A DNA stretch of 64,000 nt from contig NZ_JAMXLE010000003.1 of the NCBI RefSeq assembly GCF_024055895.1, forward strand, positions 186,001-250,000, given 5' to 3'. The translations under genes and the position numbers were made by a program. Of the stretch, positions 9,814 to 19,182 are shown piece after piece. Source of the stretch: Rhizobium sp. L1K21 (GTDB taxonomy: Bacteria > Pseudomonadota > Alphaproteobacteria > Rhizobiales > Rhizobiaceae). The stretch's first letter is position 1. Every line of letters starts with the position of its first letter. The notes under the pieces were generated by a model. That model did not search any database. It saw only the letters and a program-made list of their open reading frames with translations, and was not told where the DNA came from.

Positions 9814-11015
9814 CAGACACGTTCAAGCGCGATTGCAATGCCCTGACCGACGCCGATACACATGGTCGCCAAAGCAAGCTTTTCACCTTTTTCATGCAGT
9901 TCCAGCGCAGCGGAGCCGGTAATCCGCGCGCCCGACATGCCGAGCGGATGGCCGAGTGCAATTGCTCCGCCGTTTGCATTCACAAAGTCGGCATCATCGG
10001 CAAGGCCGAGATCGCGCAACACGGCCAAGCCCTGGGATGCGAAAGCCTCGTTCAACTCAACGACTCCGAAATCGCTTGGATTGAGGCCCAGGCGCGCGCA
10101 GAGTTTGCGGGTCGCTGGTGCAGGTCCAAAACCCATGATCCGCGGCGGCACGCCGGCTGTGGCTCCGCCCATGATCCGGGCAATTGGTGTCAGGCCATAT
10201 TTCCTGGCCGCGGCCTCGCTGGCGATGATGAGTGCGGCTGCACCGTCATTGACGCCGGAGGCATTGCCCGCTGTGACCGTACCGCCCTCGCGGAAGGGTG
10301 CGCGCAGTTTTGCGAGTGCTTCCAGCGTGGTGTCCGGGCGCAGATGCTCGTCTGCATCGACGACCGTATCACCCTTGCGGCCCTTGATCGTGACAGGCAT
10401 GATTTCCTTCGCCAACCGACCGCTTGCTTGCGCCGCTGCGGCTTTCTGTTGCGAACGGAGCGTAAAAGTATCCTGGTCTTCCCGGGAAATTGAAAAGTCT
10501 TCGGCCACGTTTTCAGCCGTCTCCGGCATGGAATCCACACCGTATTGTGCCTTCATCAGCTTGTTGACGAAGCGCCAGCCAATGGTCGTGTCATGTATTT
10601 CGGCAGAGCGGGAAAATGCGCTCTCGGCCTTGGGCATGACAAAAGGTGCGCGCGACATGCTTTCCACGCCGCCGGCAATGATAAGCTCTGCCTCGCCCGC
10701 CTTGATGGCGCGGGCAGCGGAAATGACCGCGTCCATGCCAGAGCCACAAAGCCGGTTGATCGTATTGCCGGAAACGGAAGCGGGAAGACCGGCGAGAAGC
10801 AGCGCCATGCGCGCGACATTGCGGTTGTCTTCGCCGGCCTGGTTGGCGCAACCATACTGCACATCGTCGACGGCTTCCCAGTCAACGCTGCCGTTGCGCT
10901 CCATCAGCGCCTTGAGCGGCACGGCTGCAAGATCGTCAGCGCGAACGGAGGAAAGCGCGCCGCCGAAGCGGCCGATTGGTGTGCGTATGTAATCGCAAAT
11001 AAATGCGTCAGGCAT
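9813..11015 (-). CDS. pcaF: Beta-ketoadipyl-CoA thiolase
   Basis: Thiolase of 400 residues that cleaves 3-oxoadipyl-CoA to succinyl-CoA and acetyl-CoA, the last step of the protocatechuate/beta-ketoadipate pathway. Active-site features visible are Cys90 in NRLCGSGMDA, the GGAIALGHPLGMSGARI histidine motif and the C-terminal CIGVGQGIAIALE cysteine motif. Length and start (MPDAFICDYIRTPIGRFGG) fit the PcaF group. It follows pcaJ by 12 bp in a pcaI-pcaJ-pcaF operon, and this context separates it from generic acetyl-CoA acetyltransferases. Confidence 0.9.
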   Translation of the reverse strand: MPDAFICDYIRTPIGRFGGALSSVRADDLAAVPLKALMERNGSVDWEAVDDVQYGCANQAGEDNRNVARMALLLAGLPASVSGNTINRLCGSGMDAVISAARAIKAGEAELIIAGGVESMSRAPFVMPKAESAFSRSAEIHDTTIGWRFVNKLMKAQYGVDSMPETAENVAEDFSISREDQDTFTLRSQQKAAAAQASGRLAKEIMPVTIKGRKGDTVVDADEHLRPDTTLEALAKLRAPFREGGTVTAGNASGVNDGAAALIIASEAAARKYGLTPIARIMGGATAGVPPRIMGFGPAPATRKLCARLGLNPSDFGVVELNEAFASQGLAVLRDLGLADDADFVNANGGAIALGHPLGMSGARITGSAALELHEKGEKLALATMCIGVGQGIAIALERV

Positions 11016-11027
11016 TCTCAGGGCTCC

Positions 11028-11714
11028 TTATAGAGAGGGAACGACAAGGTCGCCGACATTGGAGCCGGCAAGGATTTCGGCTTCGGTAACAGCCTGCAAT
11101 TCGTCAAGCGAAATACTGGCGAGCTTTTCGCGCAAAACGAAACGCTTATCGATGATATCGAAGACCGCCAGAGAGGTATAAACCGTCGTGATACATTGCA
11201 GGCCGGTCAAAGGCATCGTGCATTGCCGCATCAGTTTCGGCGCGCCGTCCTTTGTGACATGGTCGGTCACCACCGCCACGCGCTTAGCACCATGGACAAG
11301 ATCCATCGCCCCGCCAACAGCAGGAATGGCGCCCTTGCCTGTCGACCAATTGGCAAGATCGCCGTTTTCGGCAACCTGGAATGCACCCAGAACGGCAAGA
11401 TCCAGATGTCCGCCGCGGATCATGGCGAAACTGTCAGCGTGATGGAAGAAGGCTGCACCGGGTTTAAGCTTAATCGCTTTTTTGCCGGCGTTAATAAGGT
11501 CCCAGTCCTCTTCACCAGCGGCAGGCACCCCACCAAAGCCGAGTATGCCGTTTTCCGTCTGATAAACGACCTCGCGCCCCTCTGGCTTGAATTTCGCCAG
11601 CATCTCCGGAAAGCCGATGCCCAGGTTGACATAGGCACCGTCTTCAATGTCCTGCGCGGCGCGCCAGGCAATCTGCGCGTTGGAAAGTTTGATCTTATCA
11701 AGCTGACTATTCAT
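11028..11714 (-). CDS. pcaJ: 3-oxoadipate CoA-transferase, beta subunit
   Basis: A 228-residue beta subunit of the succinyl-CoA:3-oxoadipate CoA-transferase that activates beta-ketoadipate for the thiolase PcaF. The catalytic glutamate region reads YQTENGILGFGG, the expected ENG motif of family I CoA-transferase B subunits. Its start overlaps the pcaI stop by 4 bp (ATGA type), so the two subunits are translationally coupled. SCO-type or acetoacetate CoA-transferases share the fold, but the pcaF neighbour supports 3-oxoadipate. Confidence 0.9.
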   Translation of the reverse strand: MNSQLDKIKLSNAQIAWRAAQDIEDGAYVNLGIGFPEMLAKFKPEGREVVYQTENGILGFGGVPAAGEEDWDLINAGKKAIKLKPGAAFFHHADSFAMIRGGHLDLAVLGAFQVAENGDLANWSTGKGAIPAVGGAMDLVHGAKRVAVVTDHVTKDGAPKLMRQCTMPLTGLQCITTVYTSLAVFDIIDKRFVLREKLASISLDELQAVTEAEILAGSNVGDLVVPSL

Positions 11715-12418
11715 GGATAAACCGCCCCCTGGCGAATGAGAACCTCTTCCTGCTTCGGCTGCGTCACTTCCACGACTTTGTCGACGAAAATGCCTGGCGT
11801 GATGACGTGTTCCGGATCAATCGCACCAGCCTCCACAATGCGAGAGACCTGCACAATCGTGGTGGTCGAGGCCATGGCCATCAGTGGATTGAAATTGCGG
11901 CCTGCCAATCGGTAGGTGAGGTTGCCCATGGGGTCTGCAAATTCAGCTTTGATAAGACAGGCGTCGGCCTTCAGCCAGCGCTCCTGAACATAGTGGCGAC
12001 CGTCAAATTCGGCGATGGGCTTACCTTCGGCAAGCTCGGTCCCGTAGCTGGCGGGTGTGTAGAAAGCAGGAATGCCAGCGCCGCCTGCGCGGATACGTTC
12101 GGCCAGGGTTCCCTGGGGCACAAGCTCCAGCTCAATGCCGCCAGCGCGATAGAGATTGTTGAAGACAGTTGAATCTGAAGAACGCGGGAACGAGCAGATG
12201 AGCTTGGCAACTTGCCCCTGCTCAATAAGTGCGGCAAGGCCCACATGCCCATTGCCGGCATTGTTGTTGACGACGGTCAGATTCTTTGGGCCAGCATCGA
12301 CCAGCGCATGGATCAATTCCACCGGTGAGCCGGAGCCGCCGAAACCGCCAATCATGACGGTTGCGCCATCCTTGATCGAGGCCACGGCCTCACTCAGGGA
12401 CCCTGTAATCTTGTTCAT
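11711..12418 (-). CDS. pcaI: 3-oxoadipate CoA-transferase, alpha subunit
   Basis: A 235-residue alpha subunit with the glycine-rich CoA-binding segment MIGGFGGSGSPVELIHAL near residues 20-37. It pairs with PcaJ. The start at 12418 (MNKITGSLSEAVASIKDG) was chosen because it gives the family N-terminus and has a GGGGAGGAG-rich ribosome site. The longer in-frame start at 12499 would run into the pcaR promoter region. It is divergent from the IclR gene with a 118-bp control region. Confidence 0.9.
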   Translation of the reverse strand: MNKITGSLSEAVASIKDGATVMIGGFGGSGSPVELIHALVDAGPKNLTVVNNNAGNGHVGLAALIEQGQVAKLICSFPRSSDSTVFNNLYRAGGIELELVPQGTLAERIRAGGAGIPAFYTPASYGTELAEGKPIAEFDGRHYVQERWLKADACLIKAEFADPMGNLTYRLAGRNFNPLMAMASTTTIVQVSRIVEAGAIDPEHVITPGIFVDKVVEVTQPKQEEVLIRQGAVYP

Positions 12419-12506
12419 TCCTGTTTCTCCTCCCCTGGAGATGTCTGCGCCTTTTTCATCGGTGCAAATATCGCCAATGGCAAGCGCGGTTTGGCGCATG
12501 TTGACA

Positions 12507-12548
12507 TTTGTTCAAAATGTGAAAAATTCCGTGCGCATGTTGAACAAA
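12507..12548. promoter_or_regulatory. Inverted repeat in pcaI-pcaR control region (candidate PcaR operator)
   Basis: TTTGTTCAA (12507-12515) and its exact complement TTGAACAAA (12540-12548) flank a 24-bp spacer that includes the TTGACA-like box at 12501 and covers the pcaR start codon. IclR-family regulators bind such spaced palindromes, so this is a plausible site for both pcaI activation and pcaR autoregulation. Confidence 0.45.
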
Positions 12549-13295
12549 ACAGACTTTGTCGCCTCTCTGGCGAAGGGGCTTCGCGTCCTCGAATGTTTCG
12601 CCGCCGAGCGCTCCCGACTTGCGATCGCCGATGTCGCAGACGCAACGGGGCTCGACAGGGCCACGGCAAGGCGTTGTCTGTTGACGCTCCACGAGCTTGG
12701 TTATGCAGACTATGACGGCAAGTTTTTCAGCCTCACCCCTCGTGTGCTCAGGCTTGGGGTCGGGGCCCTCGCGGCATTGCCCTTGCCACAGATCGTGCAG
12801 CCCTGGCTCGACCAGCTCTCCGAACAAATCGGCCAGTCCTGCTCCGTATCGATCCTCGACGACAAGGAGATTGTCTACATTGCGCGCGCGGCGCAGAAAC
12901 GGGTCATGTCAGTCGGCCTGATGCCGGGATCACGCCTGCCTGCACATTGCACCTCAATGGGCCGCGTTTTGCTGGCCGCACTGCCGGAGGGGGAAGCCCG
13001 CGCTATCATCGAGGCCTCCGATCTGACCCCGCGCACGCCCCGCTCTCTGGCTTCGGTGGACGACATCATGCGCGTCGTCGCGGAGGTTCGTGTGAACGGG
13101 TATTCGCTGGTGGACCAGGAGGTGGAGCTCGGATTGCGATCGCTTGCCGTTCCCCTCGTCAACACGCGCGGAAAGGTTATTGCCGCGCTCAATACAGGCA
13201 TGGCGGCGATCCACGGGGACTTGGAACAAGTCTTGAGAGACTATCTGCCGGCCCTCTTGCGGCTGCAGCAAAGCCTGCGCCGTCTGCTGAATTGA
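12537..13295 (+). CDS. pcaR: IclR-family regulator of beta-ketoadipate catabolism
   Basis: A 252-residue IclR-type regulator: N-terminal winged helix (about 10-65, ADVADATGLDRATARRCLLTLHELGY) and a C-terminal effector domain with RLPAHCTSMGRVLLA and the LVDQEVELGLRSLAVP motif typical of PcaR/PobR-type members. The effector is likely beta-ketoadipate. The start MLNKTDFVASLAKGL at 12537 matches the usual PcaR N-terminus; ATG 12498 is an alternative. It is divergent from pcaIJF and convergent with the amidase gene (22-bp gap). Confidence 0.88.
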   Translation: MLNKTDFVASLAKGLRVLECFAAERSRLAIADVADATGLDRATARRCLLTLHELGYADYDGKFFSLTPRVLRLGVGALAALPLPQIVQPWLDQLSEQIGQSCSVSILDDKEIVYIARAAQKRVMSVGLMPGSRLPAHCTSMGRVLLAALPEGEARAIIEASDLTPRTPRSLASVDDIMRVVAEVRVNGYSLVDQEVELGLRSLAVPLVNTRGKVIAALNTGMAAIHGDLEQVLRDYLPALLRLQQSLRRLLN

Positions 13296-13317
13296 ACGGA
13301 ACCGTAAGCGTTGTCTT

Positions 13318-15048
13318 TCAAGCGCCCAAGGGCGGTGTGCGCGGAGGGCTGGAGCGGCGCGCGCCTGTCGCCTCGAAGGCTGCGGCCAATGACAACAGTT
13401 TGTTATCGTCATAGGCGCGACCGGCAAAGGTCAGGCCAACCGGCATGTGTGTGTCGGCCATCGTCCCCATGGGAACGGTAACTGTGGGGATACCAAGATG
13501 GCGGATGGTGAGATTGCCGTTTGCGACCCAGACGCCATTGCGCCAGCCGAGGTCTGCGTGGTGCGGGTCGATATCCATATCGGCGTGACCGATGTCTGCG
13601 ACAGCCGGAAACAGGACGGCGTCAAGACCGAGATCATCCATCCAGGTTTCAAGGTCCTGTTTGCGGGTCTCTTCAAGCCCCTTCAGTCCGCTCTCCAGTT
13701 CCGGAATATCCTCGAAGGATCGGTAAGGATGGCTGCGCACCTGTTCCGGATAGGTAGCAATGTCATCAGAAAAGCCGGTATAGCGATCGGGCAGCGCGCC
13801 CGGCGGACGCGGGAAGATCTGCGCGCCATCTACATTCGCCAACGTGTTGAAATTGGGATCGTCGTTTGCCTTGAGAAAATCCTCCCAGGCCCAGGCCGAC
13901 AAATCGACGATTTCATACTTCAGGAATTCAGGCCTGATGAGGCCGCGCGTCACGATCGAAGGTGCGCCCGGCCGATCAGCTTCGTAATTCGTCACAACCG
14001 GAAAATCGACCAGCACGACCTCCGCCCCGGCAGCTTCAAGGTCGCGTCGGGCCTTTTCCCAGAGGTCGATAATGGAAGCGCGCGTCTCAATCGGCTTTCC
14101 CGTCGATCCGCCGATGCCGCCGTTCGGATTGGTTCCCGCAACTGGATCAGCATTGATATACATGCGCGGCACGCCAAAGCGTCTTCCAGCAAGTGTATTC
14201 CGCGCACGGTCTTTGCCGTTCGGTGCGAGCGTCTTGTAACTTTGCGGTCGCACCGCCGATGCACTTGGCAATTTGATCCAGGGTTGCGCGCGCCAGAAGT
14301 CACCCCGCGTCTCCGGGTCATCGGCAACGATGATATCCAGCAGTTCCAGCATATCGGCCATCGTGCGCGTATGCGGCACCACCACATCCATTGTCGGCAC
14401 GAGCGGCCAGTTGCCGCGCACGGAGATGACACCACGTGAAGGCGTGTAGGCACAAAGTGCATTATTGGAGGCTGGTGCCCGGCCACTCGACCATGTCTCT
14501 TCACCGAGACCGAAGGCTGCAAACGAGGCGGCGGTTGCTGTGCCGGACCCATTGGATGAGCCCGACCCGAAGGCGCTGGTCAGCCACTCGGCATTATAGG
14601 GGCTTTCCGCGCGTCCATAGACGCCGCGCTGCATACCGCCATTGGCCATAGGCGGCATATTGGTGAGGCCGAGACATATGGCGCCGGCATTGCGCAGCCT
14701 TTCGATGGTGAAGGCGTCGCGTTGCGCAACAAGGCTCTCAAAGGCGGGGCTGCCGGATGCAGCCGTCAAGCCACGCACGAGATAGCTGTCTTTGGCCGTG
14801 TATGGTATGCCGTCGAGCGGTGACAGCGTCGCGCCCGCTTTGCGTCGTTCATCAGAGCGCCGCGCTTCAGCCAGCGCATCCGGATTTGCAACCACAATCG
14901 AATTCAGGGCTGTTTCCGTGCCGGGAGCGTCATAAGCCTGAACGCGGGCAAGATAGGCTTCCACCAGTTCGACACTGGTTACGACACCCTCTTCCAAAGC
15001 TGTCCGCAGGTCTGCAATCGACGTTTCGACGACATCAAAGCTGGCCAT
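13318..15048 (-). CDS. Amidase-signature family hydrolase
   Basis: A 576-residue amidase. The Ser-cisSer-Lys triad can be placed: Lys86 in GIPYTAKDSYL, the cis-Ser at Ser164 in GSGSSNGS, and nucleophile Ser188 in TWSSGRAPA, with the 24-residue spacing seen in fatty-acid amide hydrolase. The nucleophile loop is unusual (TWSS in place of the common TGGS). It follows the agmatine deiminase gene by 10 bp in the same operon. The family covers many amides; here a role on N-carbamoylputrescine or another agmatine-derived amide is a context-based guess, since no aguB gene is seen. Confidence 0.85.
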   Translation of the reverse strand: MASFDVVETSIADLRTALEEGVVTSVELVEAYLARVQAYDAPGTETALNSIVVANPDALAEARRSDERRKAGATLSPLDGIPYTAKDSYLVRGLTAASGSPAFESLVAQRDAFTIERLRNAGAICLGLTNMPPMANGGMQRGVYGRAESPYNAEWLTSAFGSGSSNGSGTATAASFAAFGLGEETWSSGRAPASNNALCAYTPSRGVISVRGNWPLVPTMDVVVPHTRTMADMLELLDIIVADDPETRGDFWRAQPWIKLPSASAVRPQSYKTLAPNGKDRARNTLAGRRFGVPRMYINADPVAGTNPNGGIGGSTGKPIETRASIIDLWEKARRDLEAAGAEVVLVDFPVVTNYEADRPGAPSIVTRGLIRPEFLKYEIVDLSAWAWEDFLKANDDPNFNTLANVDGAQIFPRPPGALPDRYTGFSDDIATYPEQVRSHPYRSFEDIPELESGLKGLEETRKQDLETWMDDLGLDAVLFPAVADIGHADMDIDPHHADLGWRNGVWVANGNLTIRHLGIPTVTVPMGTMADTHMPVGLTFAGRAYDDNKLLSLAAAFEATGARRSSPPRTPPLGA

Positions 15049-15058
15049 GCTTTCGCCC

Positions 15059-16090
15059 CTATTCCAATGTCGGCTGCTGCTGCGTAATGCAGTGAATGCC
15101 GCCGCCGCGGGCGAAAATGGGACGGGAATCAATCGTGACAACCTCCCGCCCGGGATAAGCGTCCGCTAACACAGCGCGCGCCGCCGCATCTGCTTTTTCG
15201 TCACCGAAGCCGCAGGCAATGACCCCGCCATTCACCACGAGATGATTGACGTAGCTGTAATCAACAAAACCATCTTCGTCTTCAATTTGCGCCGGCGCAT
15301 CAAGATCGAGAATTTCCCAGCTGCGCCCTGCGGCGTCGGTCGTCTCTGCAAGAAAGGAGCGAAGTTCTTGCATGACGGCGTGATCGGGATGCTCCGCATT
15401 GGGCTGGCGGTGCAGCAGCAACACGCCTGGCGAGGCAATGGTTGCGACGATATCCACGTGACCATTCGTGCCGAATTTCTCATAATCGCGGGTCAGGCCG
15501 CGCGGCAGCCAGATTGCCTTGGTCACACCCAGCGTGCGCGCCAGTTCGGCTTCAACACGGTCGCGGGTCGCATAAGGGTTGCGGCGGGGATCGAGCTGCA
15601 CCGTCTCTGTCACCAGAACAGTGCCCTCCCCGTCAACATGAATGCCGCCGCCTTCGTTCACCAGCAAGCTCGAGACGATTTCTGCGTCACAATGGCGTGC
15701 AATGAAACGGGCAATCTCGGCCGACTTTTTCCAATCGGCCCAACCGTGATCACCCCAGCCATTGAAAATCCAGTCGACGGCGCCGAGTACGCCTGGCCGG
15801 TCATCGTCCACAACGAATGTGGGGCCGAAATCACGCATCCAGAATTCATCGAGCGGCGCTTCTATCTGCTCTATATCGCTTCCAAGCATGCGCGCGGCGC
15901 GGTCGCGCTCGGACGGGTCGACGATCATGGTCACCGGCTCGAACCGGGCAATCGCATGCGCGACCTCAGTCCACGCCGCATAGCCCGTTTCCTGCCAGGC
16001 CTCACCCTCACCCAAAGTTTCCCCGGCACGCGGAAAGGCCATCCAGGTGCGGTCGTGTCGCGCCGTTTCAGAGGGCATACGCCATTTCAT
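15059..16090 (-). CDS. aguA: Agmatine deiminase
   Basis: A 343-residue guanidine-modifying enzyme that converts agmatine to N-carbamoylputrescine and ammonia. Catalytic elements visible are Asp87 in FWMRDFGP, Glu146 in NEGGGIHVDG, His211 in TNGHVD and the nucleophile Cys334 in GGGIHCITQQ close to the C-terminus. The length is slightly short of the plant enzymes but normal for bacteria. It is separated from the upstream gamma-glutamylputrescine oxidase gene by 118 bp and followed closely by the amidase, so aguA and the amidase probably form one unit. Confidence 0.92.
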   Translation of the reverse strand: MKWRMPSETARHDRTWMAFPRAGETLGEGEAWQETGYAAWTEVAHAIARFEPVTMIVDPSERDRAARMLGSDIEQIEAPLDEFWMRDFGPTFVVDDDRPGVLGAVDWIFNGWGDHGWADWKKSAEIARFIARHCDAEIVSSLLVNEGGGIHVDGEGTVLVTETVQLDPRRNPYATRDRVEAELARTLGVTKAIWLPRGLTRDYEKFGTNGHVDIVATIASPGVLLLHRQPNAEHPDHAVMQELRSFLAETTDAAGRSWEILDLDAPAQIEDEDGFVDYSYVNHLVVNGGVIACGFGDEKADAAARAVLADAYPGREVVTIDSRPIFARGGGIHCITQQQPTLE

Positions 16091-16208
16091 TCCTGCACAT
16101 CCCTCTCAATTGATCGGAGCGTTGATTGACTATGCAGCAGACTTGCCGGCCTTTTCAATGCATTCCCACATATAGCATTCCGCTTGCCGAGGAAAACCGC
16201 CCGGTGCT

Positions 16209-17510
16209 CTAAACGCCCAGTTTGTCGCGAATTCCGTACCACCAGGCACCCAATGCTGTGAGCGGCACACGGAACATGCGACCGCCAGGGAACGGGAAAT
16301 TGGGCAACGATTGCCAAACATCGTAGCGCTCGGCGTGGCCTGCCACTGCCTCACCGAGAATGCGGCCCAGCAGATGCGTGGTCGTGACGCCATGTCCGCT
16401 ATCGCCGTGAGAGAAATAGACCGTGCCGGAAATCTTGCCCATATGCGGAATTCGGGTCAGGGTCAGGGCAAAATTACCGCTCCAGGCATATTCTATTTTG
16501 ACGCCCTTCAGCTCCGGGAACGTCTTCAGCATGTTCGGCAAGATCACCGATGTCAGGTTTTTCGGGTCCTGCCCGCCATAACCGATGCCGCCGCCATAGA
16601 GCAGCCGATTGTCAGCCGTGCGCCGATAATAATCGAGCACATAATTGGCATCTTCAACGCAGTAATTCGCCGGAAGCAGCTTTTCAATCGTGGCATCATC
16701 CAGCCGCTCGGTTGCCATGACTTGGCTTGAAACCGGCATCATGCGCGACGAGATGGCAGGCAGCAGTTCGCCGAGATAGGCATTGCCGCAGACAAGAACA
16801 TATTTTGCCTGCACCTTGCCTTTCTCAGTTGAGACGCTTGGCTTGGCACCGGTATGAACATGCGTGACACGTGAATTTTCAAAAATCTGTGCGCCCAGAC
16901 CTTCTGCAGCGCGGGCTTCGCCTTCGACCAGGTTCAGTGGGTGAATATGCCCACCCTTGCGGTCGATCATCCCGCCGACATAGCGATTTGAGGAGACGTA
17001 GTGCCCAACCTCGGCTTTCGACACCATTTCGAGGCCATCATGACCGCGCTTTTCCCAATCGCGGCGGACCTTATCCATCTCGCGCACCTGCTTGTCGTTG
17101 AAGGCTGCAAAGAAGCCGCCATGACGCAGATCGCAGTCAATGCCATATTTGGCGACGCGCTCGCGGATAATATCGCCACCTTCCAGAGACATTCGGCCAA
17201 GGGCAGCGGCCTTGTCCTCACCATACCATTTGCGGATGGTTTCAAGATCGCGGCTATAACCGTTGACAATCTGCCCACCATTGCGCCCCGAAGCGCCAAA
17301 ACCAACGCGATTTGCTTCCAGGACGACAACCTTGAAACCACGTTCGGCCAGCTCAAGTGCGGCTGATATGCCCGTGAACCCCCCGCCGATAATGCAGACG
17401 TCGGTTTCCAGCGCACCTTCGAAAGCAGGCCGCGGGGACTGCGCAACCGCGGTTGCGGCATAGTAGGATTTGACGTGACCAGGATTGTCAAATTTGGCAA
17501 ATGCGTTCAT
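16209..17510 (-). CDS. puuB: Gamma-glutamylputrescine oxidase-like FAD oxidoreductase
   Basis: A 433-residue DAO-fold flavoprotein with an N-terminal FAD site (CIIGGGFTGISAALELAERG, about 36-55) followed by GFGASGRNGGQIV. It fits PuuB, which oxidises gamma-glutamylputrescine to the aldehyde with release of ammonia and hydrogen peroxide. The start is 1 bp beyond the puuA stop, so the two are coupled and the pair defines the glutamylated putrescine route. Related amine or sarcosine oxidases share the fold. puuC and puuD are not in the window. Confidence 0.82.
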   Translation of the reverse strand: MNAFAKFDNPGHVKSYYAATAVAQSPRPAFEGALETDVCIIGGGFTGISAALELAERGFKVVVLEANRVGFGASGRNGGQIVNGYSRDLETIRKWYGEDKAAALGRMSLEGGDIIRERVAKYGIDCDLRHGGFFAAFNDKQVREMDKVRRDWEKRGHDGLEMVSKAEVGHYVSSNRYVGGMIDRKGGHIHPLNLVEGEARAAEGLGAQIFENSRVTHVHTGAKPSVSTEKGKVQAKYVLVCGNAYLGELLPAISSRMMPVSSQVMATERLDDATIEKLLPANYCVEDANYVLDYYRRTADNRLLYGGGIGYGGQDPKNLTSVILPNMLKTFPELKGVKIEYAWSGNFALTLTRIPHMGKISGTVYFSHGDSGHGVTTTHLLGRILGEAVAGHAERYDVWQSLPNFPFPGGRMFRVPLTALGAWWYGIRDKLGV

Positions 17511-17511
17511 C

Positions 17512-18930
17512 TCACACCGTCCTTATATATGCGTCGTATTCGACGTCGGTCACCCGGAATGAAAATTCCAGGAGTTCCTGTTGCTTGCAGGCTGCGTAAA
17601 GCTTGCGGTATTCGGCTCCGAAGGCGCTCAGCGCAAAACCGGAATTGGCAAAGCGCTGCAATGCCACATCCCAGTTGGTCGGCAGCGGCTCATGCACCAT
17701 TGAATGCTCGTCACCGCTGATTGCCGCACCCGGATGCAGTTTTTCGCTGATACCCGCAAGTGCTGCCTTCAAGATCATGGCCAGCACCAGATGCGGATTG
17801 GTGTCGGCGCCCGCAACACGGTGTTCGATCCGGGTTGCCTTTTGTCCGGCCTTGATCACCCGCACCGCCGCCGAGCGATTGTCGATCCCCCAGGAGGCAT
17901 AGGTTGGCGCATGTTCGGAAGGCTTCAGCCGACGATAAGAATTTGCATGTGGCGCAAACACCGCCATACTGTCGGACATGTAAGTCAAGAGGCCGCCGAC
18001 GGCGTGCATGAGGGTTTGCGACACGTCGTTTCCATCGGCGAAAACATTCTTGCCCTCTTTGTCCAGAACCGAGAAATGCACATGCATTCCGCTTCCGGCC
18101 TGAAGCCCATAGGGTTTGGCCATGAAGGTCGCGTCAAGATCGTGTTTGCGGGCAACCGCCTTCACAATGCGTTTGAGGAGGACTGCGGCATCCGCGGCCC
18201 GCATGGCATCCGGAACATGGTTCAGGTTGAGCTCATATTGCCCTGGTCCATTTTCGCGCACCACCGTGTCTGCCGGAATATCCTGCGCCCGGCAGGCTTC
18301 CGCAATATCTGTAAAAACCTCTTCATAATCCTGTAATTCCGAGATCGAAAGAACTTGCGTCTGGCCCGTATGCCAGCGGCCATCGCGTGAATTTGGCGGA
18401 CGGACAGGATCAAGCGCGGAGCGGACAGGATCGATCAGGTAGAATTCCATCTCGGTTGCCGCCACCGGCGTCAGACCAAGTTTGGCATATTGGGACAGAA
18501 CATTTGCCAGCACCGCGCGCGGATTGGCATGGAAATGCCCGCCCTCGCCATCAAACATGTTAAGCAGCACCTGCGCCGTCGGTCGCTTCAACCAGGTGAC
18601 GCGCGAAAGGGTTCCGGGAACCGGCAGGCAAAGACCATCCGGATCACCGGTGCCTTCTGCCAGACCAGCCGCATTGACATCGCGGCCCCAAACATCAAGC
18701 GCGAAGACCGAACGAGGCATGGCAAGGCCATTGTTCAACACGTCGGCAGCGCGATCGCGCGGTATCCATTTGCCACGCGGCACTCCGTTGACGTCGATGA
18801 CAAATGCCTCCAGCACCTCGATGTCTGGATTTGCGTCAAGAAACAATTCAGCGGCGGTGCGGGCATCCAGTGACGTACCGCTGGACAGCCCGGCTGATGC
18901 GCGCAGATTTTCAGGCTCTTTGTACAACAT
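17512..18930 (-). CDS. puuA: Gamma-glutamylputrescine synthetase (glutamine synthetase family)
   Basis: A 472-residue member of the glutamine synthetase fold that ligates glutamate to putrescine (or another amine) with ATP. Visible elements include VIDVNGVPRGKW in the beta-grasp part, the glutamate-site segment ENGPGQYELNLNH, GLQAGSGMHVHFS for ATP/metal binding and IDNRSAAVRV further on. The start at 18930 (MLYKEPENLRAS) is preferred over ATG 18978, whose 16 extra residues are cysteine-rich and unlike the family. It is the first gene of the block and has a palindrome-rich upstream region with a GntR gene behind it. Confidence 0.87.
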   Translation of the reverse strand: MLYKEPENLRASAGLSSGTSLDARTAAELFLDANPDIEVLEAFVIDVNGVPRGKWIPRDRAADVLNNGLAMPRSVFALDVWGRDVNAAGLAEGTGDPDGLCLPVPGTLSRVTWLKRPTAQVLLNMFDGEGGHFHANPRAVLANVLSQYAKLGLTPVAATEMEFYLIDPVRSALDPVRPPNSRDGRWHTGQTQVLSISELQDYEEVFTDIAEACRAQDIPADTVVRENGPGQYELNLNHVPDAMRAADAAVLLKRIVKAVARKHDLDATFMAKPYGLQAGSGMHVHFSVLDKEGKNVFADGNDVSQTLMHAVGGLLTYMSDSMAVFAPHANSYRRLKPSEHAPTYASWGIDNRSAAVRVIKAGQKATRIEHRVAGADTNPHLVLAMILKAALAGISEKLHPGAAISGDEHSMVHEPLPTNWDVALQRFANSGFALSAFGAEYRKLYAACKQQELLEFSFRVTDVEYDAYIRTV

Positions 18931-19088
18931 CACGCTCCCCACCCGACAAGACCTTTGACAAAATCTGTCTGTGCGCAATCGGCCGAGTCAACGCATGGGC
19001 CATCGATGTGGAATTGACGCTCTTGATGCATTGGGGGCTCCAGAATTTGCCTGATATGGATCAGTTGTTGTCTCGCATAACATTATTA

Positions 19089-19115
19089 TGATCATAATTC
19101 TATAGAATTTGATCA
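19089..19115. promoter_or_regulatory. Palindromic operator candidate upstream of puuA
   Basis: Two TGATCA hexamers (19089-19094 and 19110-19115) flank a perfect 14-bp AT-rich palindrome AATTCTATAGAATT (19096-19109). The element sits in the 252-bp gap between the GntR gene and puuA, about 160 bp from the puuA start. FadR-type GntR proteins bind short palindromes, so this is the likely site for the adjacent regulator. The rest of 18931-19182 shows no gene. Confidence 0.5.
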
Positions 19116-19182
19116 AATTATTCGTGGCCGACAAATGAGCCTGCCGCGGAGCGCGTTTTTGAGACTGAAGAATGCAAGACGT

